Below are positions 1 to 10,800 of a stretch of DNA of 50,796 nucleotides, piece by piece; within the stretch, counting starts at the first letter, position 1, and each line of letters starts with the position of its first letter. The translations under genes were made by a program, and so were the position numbers. This DNA comes from Planctomycetota bacterium (GTDB lineage Bacteria > Planctomycetota > Phycisphaerae > Phycisphaerales > Phycisphaeraceae), in contig JAJRRC010000050.1 of NCBI GenBank assembly GCA_024279865.1, positions 1-50,796 of the forward strand, written 5' to 3'. The notes beneath the pieces were generated by a model. The model did not search any database, was not told the DNA's origin, and saw nothing but the letters and a program-made list of their open reading frames with translations.

Positions 1-429
1 ACCACGGGTATTATCTCCTCGGCCAATTTCTCCTATGCTTTGAGCAGAATACGGTCAGCTGGAACCGGTGAAACAGGACGAAGAACCGAGTGGCGCGATA
101 CTTCCAATAGTGAAGCTGTCGTCATCGCCGATCGCGCCAAGGACAATGATGGGACCGTTGCGGGTGCGGCTTGGGTCAATGTGGGAACAGGGACATTGAC
201 CATCAAGTCTGTTCATACCAATCCCACCTCGTCTGCCAATGAATGGCGTGGCAGCGTTGGATTTAATGACAATCATGTCTCTTTTGAATCCACACACGAT
301 CAGTTAAACACCCGGTTCGGCACGGTCAGAACGACCGGCGACAATCTGTTTGACGCCGGGGCCTCGGCGGCATCCGGGAATGCACTCTTGATTGCCCAAG
401 GTGCGAATAACGCAGTTGAGATCGATTGA
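1..429 (+). CDS. C-terminal part of a probable prepilin-like (type II secretion/pseudopilin) protein, 5' end outside window
   Basis: The frame is open from the first base, so the gene starts upstream; the TTG at 40 is only an internal codon. The visible 142 residues are extracellular in character, rich in Gly, Asn, Thr and Ser. A segment around residues 88-100 (WRGSVGFNDNHVSFE) resembles the conserved aromatic/DG-H motif near the C-terminus of the many planctomycete proteins that carry a prepilin cleavage leader. The leader itself cannot be seen. A strong terminator follows at 492-525, so the gene ends its transcript, and a second pilin-like gene lies at 1816. The family assignment rests on one motif and on context; any other secreted adhesin-like protein is possible. 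Confidence 0.55.
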   Translation, partial: TTGIISSANFSYALSRIRSAGTGETGRRTEWRDTSNSEAVVIADRAKDNDGTVAGAAWVNVGTGTLTIKSVHTNPTSSANEWRGSVGFNDNHVSFESTHDQLNTRFGTVRTTGDNLFDAGASAASGNALLIAQGANNAVEID

Positions 430-491
430 TGTTTGCCTGAGCAAGCGTAAAGACAAAAATGAAGCCTTTGGGCTTTAAGCATAGAAGCATT

Positions 492-525
492 GATGGCTGT
501 CCTGACCGGGGCAGCCATCTTTTTT
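492..525 (+). terminator. Rho-independent terminator after the pilin-like gene
   Basis: A perfect 8-bp stem GATGGCTG/CAGCCATC (492-499 and 512-519) with a 12-nt loop is followed by six T. It sits 63 nt after the stop codon. It also argues that the regulator downstream does not start at the TTG at 490, because that start would lie inside the terminator. Confidence 0.85.
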
Positions 526-639
526 AAGCTTTTCGCCCAAAAAAATGAAACTCTCAACATCAAATCCTTGACTTTTCACCACAAGTGTTATACTGTTCTT
601 TTGTTGAGCCGCCAAGGAATACAGGCAGAAACACAAAGC

Positions 640-1785
640 ATGGTCAATATTGGCAATAAAATCCCGCTCTCGCAACAGGTTGCCCATAGCCTCAAGCAAA
701 GAATGCGCCAGGGGGTTTACCCATCGGGAAGCACATTGCCCTCGGTCAGAAGGCTTTGCGAAGACTTCGATGTCAGTATCAATGTCATCTATCGTGCCTT
801 GCGGGAACTTGAAGAACATGGCATCGTCCAGACCCATCAAGGCAAAGGGACCATTGTTCAGGAAGATACCCACTCAGCGCGGACCGCGATTTTGTTTGCG
901 TTCATTCAGCCTTACCCCGCAGACATGATTTTTGAGCAGCAGGTTCTCCAATATGCCGAGCAGGGCTTTAGTGCTAGGGATAATTTCATGGTCGTCCGTT
1001 CGTCCAATTTAGACATCGCTCTCGAAAAGGAAATTGTTCAGCACGCGATCAACAATGGTGTGCAAGGCATTTTATTGTGGCCTGTGGAAAAAAATCCCAA
1101 CGGCCCCTTTCTGGAAAAGCTAGCCCAAAAAGTGCCCATTGTGCTTGTGGACCGGTTGCTTGAGAACGCTCAATTACCCGCGGTGATTTTCGATACCTAT
1201 GAAGTTGGCTGCGACATTTGTCGCAAGGTTTTTGAGACTCAAAAACGCAAACGGATGCTTTGTCTGATTGACGATCTCCATATTTCGCCGTACCAGAATT
1301 TAATACGAGGACTGCGTGATGAAGCCACCACTCTCGGACGGCTCGACGACTTAACCATTGTTCAAATCAGCATCTCCGAATTCATTGCGGACCTCAACAA
1401 ATGCGATTTTTCACGGGTGGATCATTTCAAGCATGACATTGAGAAACTGGTCCATGAAGGGGGCTACGACACCATTTTCTGCCCGCAAGAGGAATTTCTT
1501 GATTATGTGATTGTCCAGACAGGCTTGTATGACAATTTCGACGGCATGCAATTGGCCGCCATCACCGGCCCGGGTGCCAATGCCAGAACCCGTCAATACA
1601 ACGAGCTGGGCGTTTGGAAATGGGTCACCGATTTCCCGGAAATGATTTCAAGAGCTTCGGACATGCTTCAGCGAGCCGTCCTGACAAACAACGTGTCTGA
1701 TGAAATCGTCACCTTAAAAATCCGTCCCTCACCGTTGGGACGCATCAAGGCAAAGTCACTATCACCCTTAACCCCATCATCCTAA
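640..1785 (+). CDS. GntR-type transcriptional regulator with a LacI/periplasmic-binding-like sensor domain
   Basis: Start chosen at ATG 640 (381 aa); the longer frame from 490 runs through a terminator. Residues 1-75 form a GntR winged helix: PLSQQVAHSLKQRMRQG, then YPSGSTLPSVRRLCEDFDVS and a YRALRELEEHGIV recognition region ending in GKGT. The remaining 300 residues alternate strands and helices like a periplasmic-binding-protein fold (ILLWPVEKNPNGPFLEKL, IVLVDRLL), the architecture of AraR-type sugar-responsive regulators. It lies upstream of a prepilin, a beta-helix protein and a rhamnosidase, so a sugar derived from plant or algal polysaccharide is the plausible effector. That target is inferred. 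Confidence 0.85.
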   Translation: MVNIGNKIPLSQQVAHSLKQRMRQGVYPSGSTLPSVRRLCEDFDVSINVIYRALRELEEHGIVQTHQGKGTIVQEDTHSARTAILFAFIQPYPADMIFEQQVLQYAEQGFSARDNFMVVRSSNLDIALEKEIVQHAINNGVQGILLWPVEKNPNGPFLEKLAQKVPIVLVDRLLENAQLPAVIFDTYEVGCDICRKVFETQKRKRMLCLIDDLHISPYQNLIRGLRDEATTLGRLDDLTIVQISISEFIADLNKCDFSRVDHFKHDIEKLVHEGGYDTIFCPQEEFLDYVIVQTGLYDNFDGMQLAAITGPGANARTRQYNELGVWKWVTDFPEMISRASDMLQRAVLTNNVSDEIVTLKIRPSPLGRIKAKSLSPLTPSS

Positions 1786-1815
1786 ACGAGAGATCACCCA
1801 CCGAAAGGAATTCAA

Positions 1816-2520
1816 ATGAAACATGCCAAAACCCACAAACCAAACAACCCCCTCGGCTTCACACTCATTGAACTGCTTGTAGTAATAAGCATTATCAGCC
1901 TTTTGATCGCCCTTTTGTTGCCTGCCCTTGCGGGAGCTCGCAAATCTGCGGAGGCTATTCAGTGTGGTAACAACCTCCATCAAATCAGCCTCGGGGTCAC
2001 CATGTATCTCAATGATTACAACGATCTTATTTTTGGTGCCTATGCGGCCAACTTCGGAACCGTCTACACCAACCCGGCAGATCCCAATTATTCCATCAAT
2101 CCTGTACGGCAATGGTACCTCGGCAAACAGCTCGGACGCTATCTAACTTCAAACGGGAACGACAGTACCATGAACAGTGTTTCGGATCGAGCGGTCTACG
2201 ACTGTCCCACCAATCCCTTTTCCTCTCGCGTGGATTATGCCATGAATGCGAGCATGCAATTCCAACGAGGAGACCAAATAAAAGGAGAAAAGGCATTGTT
2301 TGCTGAAAATCGCTTCGTTTCTGTCGTTGGTGAAAACGTCATTCATTATGACACGGGTTGGCCCGCCTTCACTTTTGTGGGGTATTGGCATAACCCCCCA
2401 AGTGATTTAGCGATATACGACACCACCCTGTATCCAGATGGAGCCTGTAACGTATTGCATATGGATGGGCATGTTGCCCGCCTCAAGGCCAAAGAACTTG
2501 AAAGCGTGAGTACACCTTAA
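1816..2520 (+). CDS. Prepilin-type N-terminal cleavage/methylation protein
   Basis: The 234-residue protein has a positively charged leader, then the class III signal [19 protein letters not shown]: cleavage after Gly, Glu at mature position 5, and a hydrophobic alpha helix. Downstream is [22 protein letters not shown], typical of the planctomycete DUF1559-like/H-X9-DG group. The C-terminus has [12 protein letters not shown], matching the conserved DG-H motif. GAAAGGA sits 7-8 nt upstream of the ATG. Such proteins are exported by a type II/IV pilus-like machine and probably assemble on the cell surface. In this phylum they often lie beside secreted carbohydrate-active genes, as here. Confidence 0.9.
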   Translation: MKHAKTHKPNNPLGFTLIELLVVISIISLLIALLLPALAGARKSAEAIQCGNNLHQISLGVTMYLNDYNDLIFGAYAANFGTVYTNPADPNYSINPVRQWYLGKQLGRYLTSNGNDSTMNSVSDRAVYDCPTNPFSSRVDYAMNASMQFQRGDQIKGEKALFAENRFVSVVGENVIHYDTGWPAFTFVGYWHNPPSDLAIYDTTLYPDGACNVLHMDGHVARLKAKELESVSTP

Positions 2521-2607
2521 GTTCGTTCATAAACCTCAAAGGATTTAGTAGACATCCGTGTTTGAAAATTTATCTCACCATCAATATTATAAAAAGACAA
2601 TATTCAA

Positions 2608-5010
2608 ATGAACAAAAACTGGCATTACGTTTATTATGGTTTTCTCGTTTGGGGGGTGCTCAGTACCGCAGTATTCGCGGGGGAATCTCCGGGGGAACAT
2701 ATGAAAAACCGAAGTTTTGAAAAAGGTTTTTCAAACTGGTCTCTCTTTGTTCATCCGAGTATGACATCGCAGGTCAAACATCAGGTAAGCCGGGGGATTC
2801 TCACCGTACAGGTGGAGAAACGCAACAAGTTAGCAGCGCATGTGCAATTGATTCAAGCGGTCACTTTGAAGGAAGGCCAACGATACAAAATTTCCTTTGA
2901 CGTCAAACGAGAAGGAAAAAGTGTCAATATGCCCGTTTTTTGTCAGCAAGAGCAGAAACCCTGGAAAAACCAGGGCTTGTCTAAAACGGTTCAGCAAGAT
3001 TCAACAGACTGGACGCATCACCAACTCTATTTTGCCGCCAAAAATCTGATTCAAAACAATTCGCCAACGATTCGGATTTATCTCGGGAACCAGGAAGGGA
3101 CGGTTCATTTTAAAAATTTTTCTTTGATCGCAGCAACCGAGAACAAAATCTCTTCTCCAGACTCTGATCACAGACAAAAAGACGTCGCGACGGCCTTTGC
3201 CTCTGAAGGAACTAACACCAGAACGATTAACCTGTTTCAACTTGGTGCCATCAATGACTTTGATGGCACAACAGGAACTGATATTGCGCCCTATCTGAAG
3301 AAAGCCAATGAGATGGATATTTCTGTGATTGAGATCACAGGTCCAGGCTGGTTTCTTGCCAGTTCCTACAGGCCGCGTTCGGGTATCACTCTGCGAAATG
3401 GTGGCGGTGGCATTATTAACAGAACCGCCAAAGGTATCATTGCCGGAGGCTCTCGGGTGGGAGCAACGACATTGCCACTCAAGGGGAAAATGGAGATCGG
3501 TGACAGAAAAATAGTGACCACCCCCTCTATCTTTGAGAAGTTAAAGATTGGCAGTTACATTCTTATCAAGAAAAAAACGACTCTTCACAATTTATCGAAT
3601 ATCGGTGATTTTACGGAAAAAGGAAAACAAAACGATATCAACTATTGGGGATGCCAGGAACAACTTCTGAAGATTATAGAGAAAACCCAATCAGATCATA
3701 CCATCACATTCGACGACCAGGCTAATTTTTTATACGACTTTGATGGCCCGGCAAAGGCGATTTTAGTACCCGATGTGGTGGAAGGTTTCAGATGTGAAGG
3801 GTTAACCTTTAACAACGTGGGCACCAAAGCCTTTCCCAACGAGTCGGTTGTTTTCAATATATCATTTATGCCAGGATGTGTATTCAAGGATAATATTTTT
3901 AATCTCAACGCTCTTTCCGGCGGAATCTTTGTCAACCACTCTAAAAAAGCTGTATTTACAGGAAATACTTTCAAGCAAGGCCTGACGCTGGACCTTTTCC
4001 TCCGCATGTCATCGCCGAACACAGCCATTACGAATAACTTCTTCACCGACCATCGTTCCGGAGATGGTTCCGTATTTATAGAGGTCGGCAACTACAACAT
4101 CACCATCACAGGAAATCGTTTTGACACTTCTGTTCCGAACAAGTTGATGAGCGCGATACAGATGGACGGGAAAGTGACCAATTGCACCGTAAGTAACAAT
4201 GTCATCAATGGCTATGGTGTTGGTATTCGCCTGGAATTAGGCTCAACAATGAATACCATTATTGGAAATACAATTTCGAACTGCGGAATATCAGGAATCC
4301 GGCTCATTGAGTCTCAGAAAAATGTGATCAGCAATAACATATTAAGAGATAATGGAAGATGGAAGAATATACCCAATAAAATTTTGTGGGAACACCGGGC
4401 ACAAATATTTATCGTCGATAGTAGCGATACTATTATAGAAAGCAATATTATCGCCAACATCCTTGACAGCAAAAATTACATGGATCAAGGGGATGGAATT
4501 TCGATTCACGGATCAAAAACATGTACCATCCGTAACAATATCATTTCAGGAATTGGGGGGGTACCCATATACCTTGATCGATCCTCGGAAAACAGTATTA
4601 CCAGAAATACGATCAAAGATTGCAGGGGGAGCAGAGGTATACTTCTAAGATTTGAATCTCTCTTAAATAGAATAGAAGGAAACGTTATTGATCTGAACGG
4701 GAATACCGGAACAATGGGCTTGCTGCTTCAGGAAAATTCAAACCTGAACATAATTCGAAACAATAGAATTAATTCTGAATACATGGTTTACTTAAACGGT
4801 GCTTCCCGAGCACAATGTATTACTGGAAACGATGGAGCATCTTCCCACCTATGCAACCAGCCTATTCTCACAGCCGTGACACCCGCAAATGTCGAGGTGC
4901 CAAATTATTTTAGAATATATCGTATTGGCGATAATTCGAACCATACGGAGCAGTTAAATGAGTACTGGGAGTATCAGCAAAAGACCGGTCAATGGCGACC
5001 TGTGAAGTAA
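2608..5010 (+). CDS. Secreted right-handed parallel beta-helix protein with N-terminal carbohydrate-binding-like domain
   Basis: 800 residues. An N-terminal signal peptide (hydrophobic YYGFLVWGVLSTAVFA) precedes a beta-sandwich-like region at residues 30-165 (NRSFEKGFSNWS, then VQLIQAVTLKEGQRYKISFDV), which resembles CBM4/9 (CenC) modules. From about residue 205 a pectate-lyase-3-like entry (GAINDFDGTTGTDIAPYLKKA) leads into many short Asn-rich repeats of the form ITGNRF, VSNNVI, IIGNTI. These are the rungs of a parallel beta-helix of the NosD/pectate lyase type. Such folds occur in polysaccharide lyases and glycosidases; no catalytic residues can be assigned by eye. The cluster with a rhamnosidase suggests a polysaccharide substrate such as pectin or an algal glycan. 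Confidence 0.8.
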   Translation: MNKNWHYVYYGFLVWGVLSTAVFAGESPGEHMKNRSFEKGFSNWSLFVHPSMTSQVKHQVSRGILTVQVEKRNKLAAHVQLIQAVTLKEGQRYKISFDVKREGKSVNMPVFCQQEQKPWKNQGLSKTVQQDSTDWTHHQLYFAAKNLIQNNSPTIRIYLGNQEGTVHFKNFSLIAATENKISSPDSDHRQKDVATAFASEGTNTRTINLFQLGAINDFDGTTGTDIAPYLKKANEMDISVIEITGPGWFLASSYRPRSGITLRNGGGGIINRTAKGIIAGGSRVGATTLPLKGKMEIGDRKIVTTPSIFEKLKIGSYILIKKKTTLHNLSNIGDFTEKGKQNDINYWGCQEQLLKIIEKTQSDHTITFDDQANFLYDFDGPAKAILVPDVVEGFRCEGLTFNNVGTKAFPNESVVFNISFMPGCVFKDNIFNLNALSGGIFVNHSKKAVFTGNTFKQGLTLDLFLRMSSPNTAITNNFFTDHRSGDGSVFIEVGNYNITITGNRFDTSVPNKLMSAIQMDGKVTNCTVSNNVINGYGVGIRLELGSTMNTIIGNTISNCGISGIRLIESQKNVISNNILRDNGRWKNIPNKILWEHRAQIFIVDSSDTIIESNIIANILDSKNYMDQGDGISIHGSKTCTIRNNIISGIGGVPIYLDRSSENSITRNTIKDCRGSRGILLRFESLLNRIEGNVIDLNGNTGTMGLLLQENSNLNIIRNNRINSEYMVYLNGASRAQCITGNDGASSHLCNQPILTAVTPANVEVPNYFRIYRIGDNSNHTEQLNEYWEYQQKTGQWRPVK

Positions 5011-5373
5011 CCCACATACTCACAAGAGTCCTCTGCCCAAAAATTGGAAGTTCTGAAATCATTCGACTGTTCGGAACCTCAAAGAACTGGGCATGTTAGC
5101 TTCCACAGCGGAAGCTGCTTGGAGTTTGTTGGAAGCCAAAGCCAACATTGAGCAGTATGGTAGCGTGAAATGGGAAAAACGCTGGTTGCCTCGAAATGAT
5201 TCGAAATGATTGCCGGCACGCAAGCTGTCAGTTTGCGGCTATTTTTGCATTTTCTCCTGCTGACCACGAATAATTAAAAAACACGCCAAAGAAAAATACC
5301 TGCTCCTTGCCATGACGTTTATCTTGTCTATGATGCTCACTTCGCTTTGTTTAAATACGAACAGGATTTTAAA
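5011..5373 (+). other. Gap of 363 bases with a possible degraded coding remnant
   Basis: No complete gene is visible. At about 5072-5209 the + strand has a coding-like stretch reading LGMLASTAEAAWSLLEAK, then IEQYGSVKWEKRWLP, closed by TGA. It has no good start or SD and I do not recognise it, so it may be the tail of a lost gene. A short direct repeat (CGAAATGATT twice, near 5191-5210) sits at its end. An AGGA 7 nt before ATG 5374 serves the next gene. Confidence 0.3.
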
Positions 5374-7773
5374 ATGCCGAAGCTGGCCACCCCCGATCAA
5401 ATTTTTGCTGAATCAAAATGGATTTGGCCTCAACGGTTTGCAAACATTCATAACAGCCATGCTCAGTTTCGACATGATTTTGATTTAGCCCGTGTGCCTC
5501 GCCAAGCGTTGCTTTATATCACTGCGGACCATTCGTACAAGCTCTACGTCAATGGGCAGTACATCACCCGTGGTCCGGCACGTGGTTTTCAACACCGCTG
5601 GCCTTATGACGAAGTTGATCTTGCGGGTGTGTTAAAGCCTGGGCACAACTGGATCAGTGTCGAAGCGTACAATCCGGGGATCAGCCATTTCAGCTATATT
5701 CATCATGCTGCTGCGGGTTTGCTGGTGGCAGCCAAGTGGGGAAAAACACGCATTGCAACGGACCCAAGTTGGCAGCAACGCATCTCTCTGGCCCAGGTGA
5801 GATACACCCCTCGCTTGTCGGTCCAAATGGGGTTTCAAGAACACATCGACGCACGTCAGGATGACCGACGTTGGATCACCGCCGCCAAGCCACCCCGCGA
5901 CTGGGTCCCCCAGCGAGGTGAATGTCGTCCCTTTGGAATCATGCCTTGGCATGGATTGGAATCGCGTGGGTTGCCGTTGTTAAGCAATGAAGTCTTGGAC
6001 TATCGGGGCCTTGTTTCTGTTGGCACGGTTTCGGTGACTGCCAAAACAATTGCTAAAAATGAACAGGACGACGAGAGCAATCCTTCAAATCTCTTTGCGG
6101 ATCTCTTGCCTCGATTCAAATGGGAATCTGCTGCATCTAAAAAGTGTGGGGGCACGGTAAAACTCCCGGCATCTGCTTCGGGCAAAGCCTTGGCCGTGGT
6201 TTTGGATCTTTTGAAACCGAGCGTGGGTTCATTGATTTTAGATATTGCAGGAGGTCGTGAAGGCGAACGTTTGGATGTTCTGTTTTCTGAAGTTTTGGAC
6301 GACAAGGGTGTGCCGTTTATTGCACATCAGGAGGCTTCACATAGCATGGTCGCCATGGCGGCACGTGTCACGCTTCGCGCCAAGCGAACCCAGACAGAAC
6401 TCACCCACTTAATGGGGCATCGCTATCTGATTTTGGTTTCTTATGGCTCGTCTGAGTTAAAAATCAAAGCCAATTTGCGTCAAACCATTTATCCCATGCA
6501 AATCACAGGCTCTTGTGAAAGTGGCAACGCAGAACTCAATGACATCCATCGCATCAGCGTACAAACCCAACAGGTCTGTTCATTGGATTCTTATGTGGAT
6601 ACCCCTTGGCGTGAACAGGCTCAATGGTGGGGTGACGCTCGGGTGCAGAGTCAAAACACGTTCCACCTTTGTGACGACACGCGGTTGCTCGAACGGGGCA
6701 TCGACCAGATCGCCACGCAGGAAGTCCCCAATGGTTTAACGTATGGCCACGCGCCAACGATTGCGCACGGCTGCGTGTTGCCTGACTTTTCACTGATCTG
6801 GCTAATCACCCTTTGGGATTTGTACAACCAGACCGGCGACGCCACGATCATCAAAGCCTACTGGCCAAGAGTCCAACGGGTGTTAAGTTATTTCCGGACC
6901 GAAGGCCGCCACGAATCAGGCTTGCTCCGTTACGATCCTCGCTATTGGTTGTTTATGGATTGGTGTGATTTACCCAAGGACGGCTGCCCGACATTGCTGA
7001 ACTTGTGGTACCTCTATGCACTGGACAAACTCATTGAGCTTACGGGTGTGGTCAAAATGGAGGCTGAGCAACGTGAGTTGATTAAGCTTCGTCGCGACAC
7101 AGGCCGCGTGGTGGACAAGTTATTGTGGGACGCCAAAAAAGGGATGTACCGAGATGGTTTGAATTTGCGTGACAAGCCGATTAAGACGCATGCGATTCAC
7201 AATCAAACGTTGGCTATTTTAATTGGTCTTCAACCCAAATCTCATCGGGGGATGATGGACCAACGCATCTTGCCTTACTTGGCGGACAAATCGATTGCCA
7301 GTCCGTTGCCTTCGAGTTATTGGGTGACGTATGTTTATGAAGCTGCCGCAGCGATGGGCCATGCGTCTGAAGCGATTGAACATTTGCATCGTCATTGGTC
7401 GCCGATGATTTCATGTGAAGGCACACAAGAAACCTTCAACGCGGATATTGGAAATGATTCATGCACGCATGCGTGGGCTGCGCATCCGATTTTCCACCTG
7501 GTTCGTTCCTTGGTGGGCGTGACGCAAACTTCGCCCGGCTGGAAAACGGTCACGTTCAATCCCCTGACCACCAGTTCACTGACCGATCAAGCTCAAGCAA
7601 CCGTCCCCACCCCTCTGGGTCTTATCGAGGCCCGTTGGAAACGCACCGGCCAAGAAGTCCAAGCAAGCCTGTCACTTCCCAAAGGCATCACCGCCATGGT
7701 GACGTTACCACAGATCCCTACAAAGAAAGTTCGGGGAAGTCGTACATGGCGTTGGAAGCTGTCATCTCCTTGA
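5374..7773 (+). CDS. GH78-like alpha-L-rhamnosidase
   Basis: ATG 5374 is chosen because AGGA lies 7 nt upstream; the alternative TTG 5347 has no SD (799 aa from 5374). Residues 15-110 match the N-terminal beta-sandwich of bacterial rhamnosidases (ESKWIWPQ, LYITADHSYKLYVNGQYI, GPARG). The (alpha/alpha)6 catalytic domain starts near residue 390. It contains DTPWREQAQWWGDARVQ, the counterpart of the GH78 DxPxRE..W.GD motif that carries the general acid Glu, followed by FSLIWLITLWDLYNQTGD and a C-terminal beta-sandwich. No signal peptide is visible, so the enzyme probably acts in the cytoplasm or periplasm on rhamnosyl oligosaccharides. The spacing of the acidic motif is one residue shorter than in textbook GH78 members, so the exact linkage is uncertain. 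Confidence 0.85.
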   Translation: MPKLATPDQIFAESKWIWPQRFANIHNSHAQFRHDFDLARVPRQALLYITADHSYKLYVNGQYITRGPARGFQHRWPYDEVDLAGVLKPGHNWISVEAYNPGISHFSYIHHAAAGLLVAAKWGKTRIATDPSWQQRISLAQVRYTPRLSVQMGFQEHIDARQDDRRWITAAKPPRDWVPQRGECRPFGIMPWHGLESRGLPLLSNEVLDYRGLVSVGTVSVTAKTIAKNEQDDESNPSNLFADLLPRFKWESAASKKCGGTVKLPASASGKALAVVLDLLKPSVGSLILDIAGGREGERLDVLFSEVLDDKGVPFIAHQEASHSMVAMAARVTLRAKRTQTELTHLMGHRYLILVSYGSSELKIKANLRQTIYPMQITGSCESGNAELNDIHRISVQTQQVCSLDSYVDTPWREQAQWWGDARVQSQNTFHLCDDTRLLERGIDQIATQEVPNGLTYGHAPTIAHGCVLPDFSLIWLITLWDLYNQTGDATIIKAYWPRVQRVLSYFRTEGRHESGLLRYDPRYWLFMDWCDLPKDGCPTLLNLWYLYALDKLIELTGVVKMEAEQRELIKLRRDTGRVVDKLLWDAKKGMYRDGLNLRDKPIKTHAIHNQTLAILIGLQPKSHRGMMDQRILPYLADKSIASPLPSSYWVTYVYEAAAAMGHASEAIEHLHRHWSPMISCEGTQETFNADIGNDSCTHAWAAHPIFHLVRSLVGVTQTSPGWKTVTFNPLTTSSLTDQAQATVPTPLGLIEARWKRTGQEVQASLSLPKGITAMVTLPQIPTKKVRGSRTWRWKLSSP

Positions 7774-7817
7774 GATCGCCAATTAAAAAAACCAAGCAAG
7801 GTTCAGTTACAACATGA

Positions 7818-10800
7818 TTGAGCCTACAATCTAGAGTTGTGAGATTGCATTTTCTTCAATTTGCGTGGTTGGCTCTTGGGTTTTTCACCCTGGGTGCTGC
7901 TGCGCCTTTGGCTCGGCCGATTTATTTGGATGATTCACCTGCGGTGGTGGACCTGGTGACCAAGGCCAAGCGTCTGGGTCGTCAACAGCGTTTCACCGAA
8001 GCAGTGACTGAATACCAAGCAATCATTGAGAAGCACGGGCACAAACTTATGCCACGGGAAGTGCGATCCTTCGGAGGAACTTCTGGGAAAAGCGTGAGCA
8101 ACTTTTCCGAAAGTCCCCCCGGAAGTACCGGGGGAAGTACCGGGGAAAGTACCGGGGGAAACTTCCGGGGGGACTTCCGGGGGGACTTCCGGGGGGACTT
8201 CCGGGGGGACTTCCGGGGGCGGGGGAGGAAGGCCAGTGTTTATACCGATGCGGCTTGCTGGGTCACCCGTCTAATTCGCGAGGATTCAACGCTCTTAAAC
8301 GCTTACCTCAATCGCTTTGAATCCCAGGCCAAACGCGAGTTGCAAGAAGCCTTGGCCAGCTCTGACCCACTGTCTGCCCTGCAACGCATGCAGCACCGAT
8401 TTGGACTCTGCGAAGCTGGCCTTGAAGCAGGTTTAATTCGCGTAGCTCTCTTACTTGAACGTGGCGAACCCGCAACAGCCAACAACGTGCTTTATTCTTT
8501 AAAAAACCACCCACGACTCCCATTGCATCAAGCCCAATACAACGAGTCCTTGGCAGCCTGTCGTGTCCTGCTCGGCCGCAGCGTCGAGACCCTCAATCAA
8601 ATGCTGGATGTCAACGCACAAACCCGAATTCGCCAACTAGAACAATCATTCACCCAACCACAAACAGAACCCATCTTCACCCTCACCCCCCCCGGAAGTT
8701 CCGGAAGCACCCCCGGTCCCCCCAAAAACACGTTAGGCAATCAAGCTCCCGTGTTGTGGCAATGGGAGAACAAGAACAAACGCACATTGCCACCCACTGG
8801 ACGCATCCGGCGATCACGCAACCTTCAACCTGTTAAAAAGTCTTCATCCTTACAGCCGACGGTACGGGGCGATTGGATTTTCGTGAACGACGGCCAAACG
8901 ATCTGGTCCATTGACCGCCTGGCGGGTCGGGTCTTGTGGCAAAGCCGAGCAGGCCGCCCTTTAACCTCAGTGACTCAACTAGGCAGACAGGAAATAGACG
9001 AACCACGTGGCGTTGCTGTCGACGATGAGGTCTTGGTAGGCATCCTTGGCCAAACGACTCAATGGTCCCTCCAACGTCAACTAAAACAGCCCCCCACCGA
9101 ACTGGTCTGCCTCTCACAAACCACGGGCCAATTGATCTGGAAAAAACAGCCCACGGATATTGACCCCACACTGACCGATGTGTTTTTCCATGGCACGCCT
9201 ATCATCGACTCGCAACGAATCTATGTCCTGATGAGACGCAATCAACGGTCAGGATTTCACAGCGCCTTTGTCGCAGCAGTCAAACGATCCAATGGCCAAC
9301 TGTTGTGGAAACGGCATCTCGCCAGTTCAGCCATCGAACGCATGCGCCGACAAGTGGTCCTTGGACGCATGACCGTGGTCGATGGACAAATTTATATCGC
9401 TGACAACCTAGGCGCTCTGACATCCATCAACGGCCAATCAGGTGATATCCATTGGCTCCATATCCTTCAAGCCAGTGACCCCGCCAACGCCTCAACAAGA
9501 CAACAAGTCAACCTCTTGCCAAGACCCGCCCCACTGGTCACAAACGCTGGCGTACTGGTCCTGCCTGCCATGGACGGCGAACCCACGCGACTGCTAGATC
9601 GACAGACAGGCAAACAAATTCAACAACTTACCACCAAAGGTTGGACCCGGACCGATCGCCTCACACTCACCAGCCAAGGCATCCTCAGCACCAGCCATGT
9701 CATCCGCATGTTCAATGCCACGGACCTCACGCTCAAATGGGAACACCCACTCCCCCAAATCCAGGCAAGCCAACCCGTCATCCTCGGCAACCGTGGCTGG
9801 TGGCGTACGACCTATGGCCTACAGTGTTTGTCTCTTGAAGATGGGCATCGCATGACCTCATCGCCCCGATTGCCCGCGGGGGCTATCTTGGCCTTGAAAG
9901 ATCAGATAATCATGGTTTTAGAAAACCAATTGCAATGTCTCATGCTCCCAACCCAAGCCTATCAACAACTCCTTCGCCGCATCGAACAACGCCCGGCCGA
10001 CCCACAAGCAGGATTGACACTTTCGCATTTGGCCTCGCAACAACAGCAATGGGACATCACCCTCAAAGGCATTGATGCTTCGATCCAAGCACTTGAATAT
10101 TCAAACGAACAAAGACCCCCGGAAGCTAAGAGAACCGAAGGGGTATTCGGGGAAACCGGGGAAACTTCCGGGGAAACTTCCGGGGGGACTTCCGGGGGCG
10201 GGGGCGGGGGAATGCTGGCTCATACTGCTGTGTTTGACCATATCCGTTCACTGGTGGAATCCAACACCGCGTCGATCGACAGGCAAACACGCATGGCCTT
10301 GTTCGAACGACTCGCCATTGCCACAACCACCCCGGCAAACGAAGTGGCCTATCAATTTGCACGCGGTGCCTTTTTACAAAAAGAAGGCGACCACCCAGCG
10401 GCCGTCCAGCACTACCAGAATGTATTGGCAGACCCGACACTGGCCTTGGAACTCTATCACCATCCCCATGGCTCACGCCAAGCGAGGGTGGAAGCGATGT
10501 TGCGACTCAAAGCGATTCTCGAAAAACACCCCCAAGCCTATCGTCCCTACGAACAACAAGCAGCCCAACAATTACAAGCACTCCAAACAACTTCTCAAAC
10601 AAACACCCAAGCATTGCTAACTTTGGCGTGGACGTATCCACTGGCTCCTGAGAGTATTCACGCTCGACTGATCGTCGCGAAGCGTTGGATCGCTCAAAAA
10701 AAAGGGGGGCAAGCCATCGACCAGCTTCGTGAAACTTGCCGCCTGGCACAAATGCCCAATATGTTCAATCAAGCCAAACAGGCAACAGGCTTACTCACCT

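Noticed and set aside
490-639. Longer start for the GntR-type regulator (TTG 490).
   Set aside because: It would begin inside a perfect terminator hairpin and adds 50 residues absent from GntR proteins; ATG 640 starts the domain correctly.
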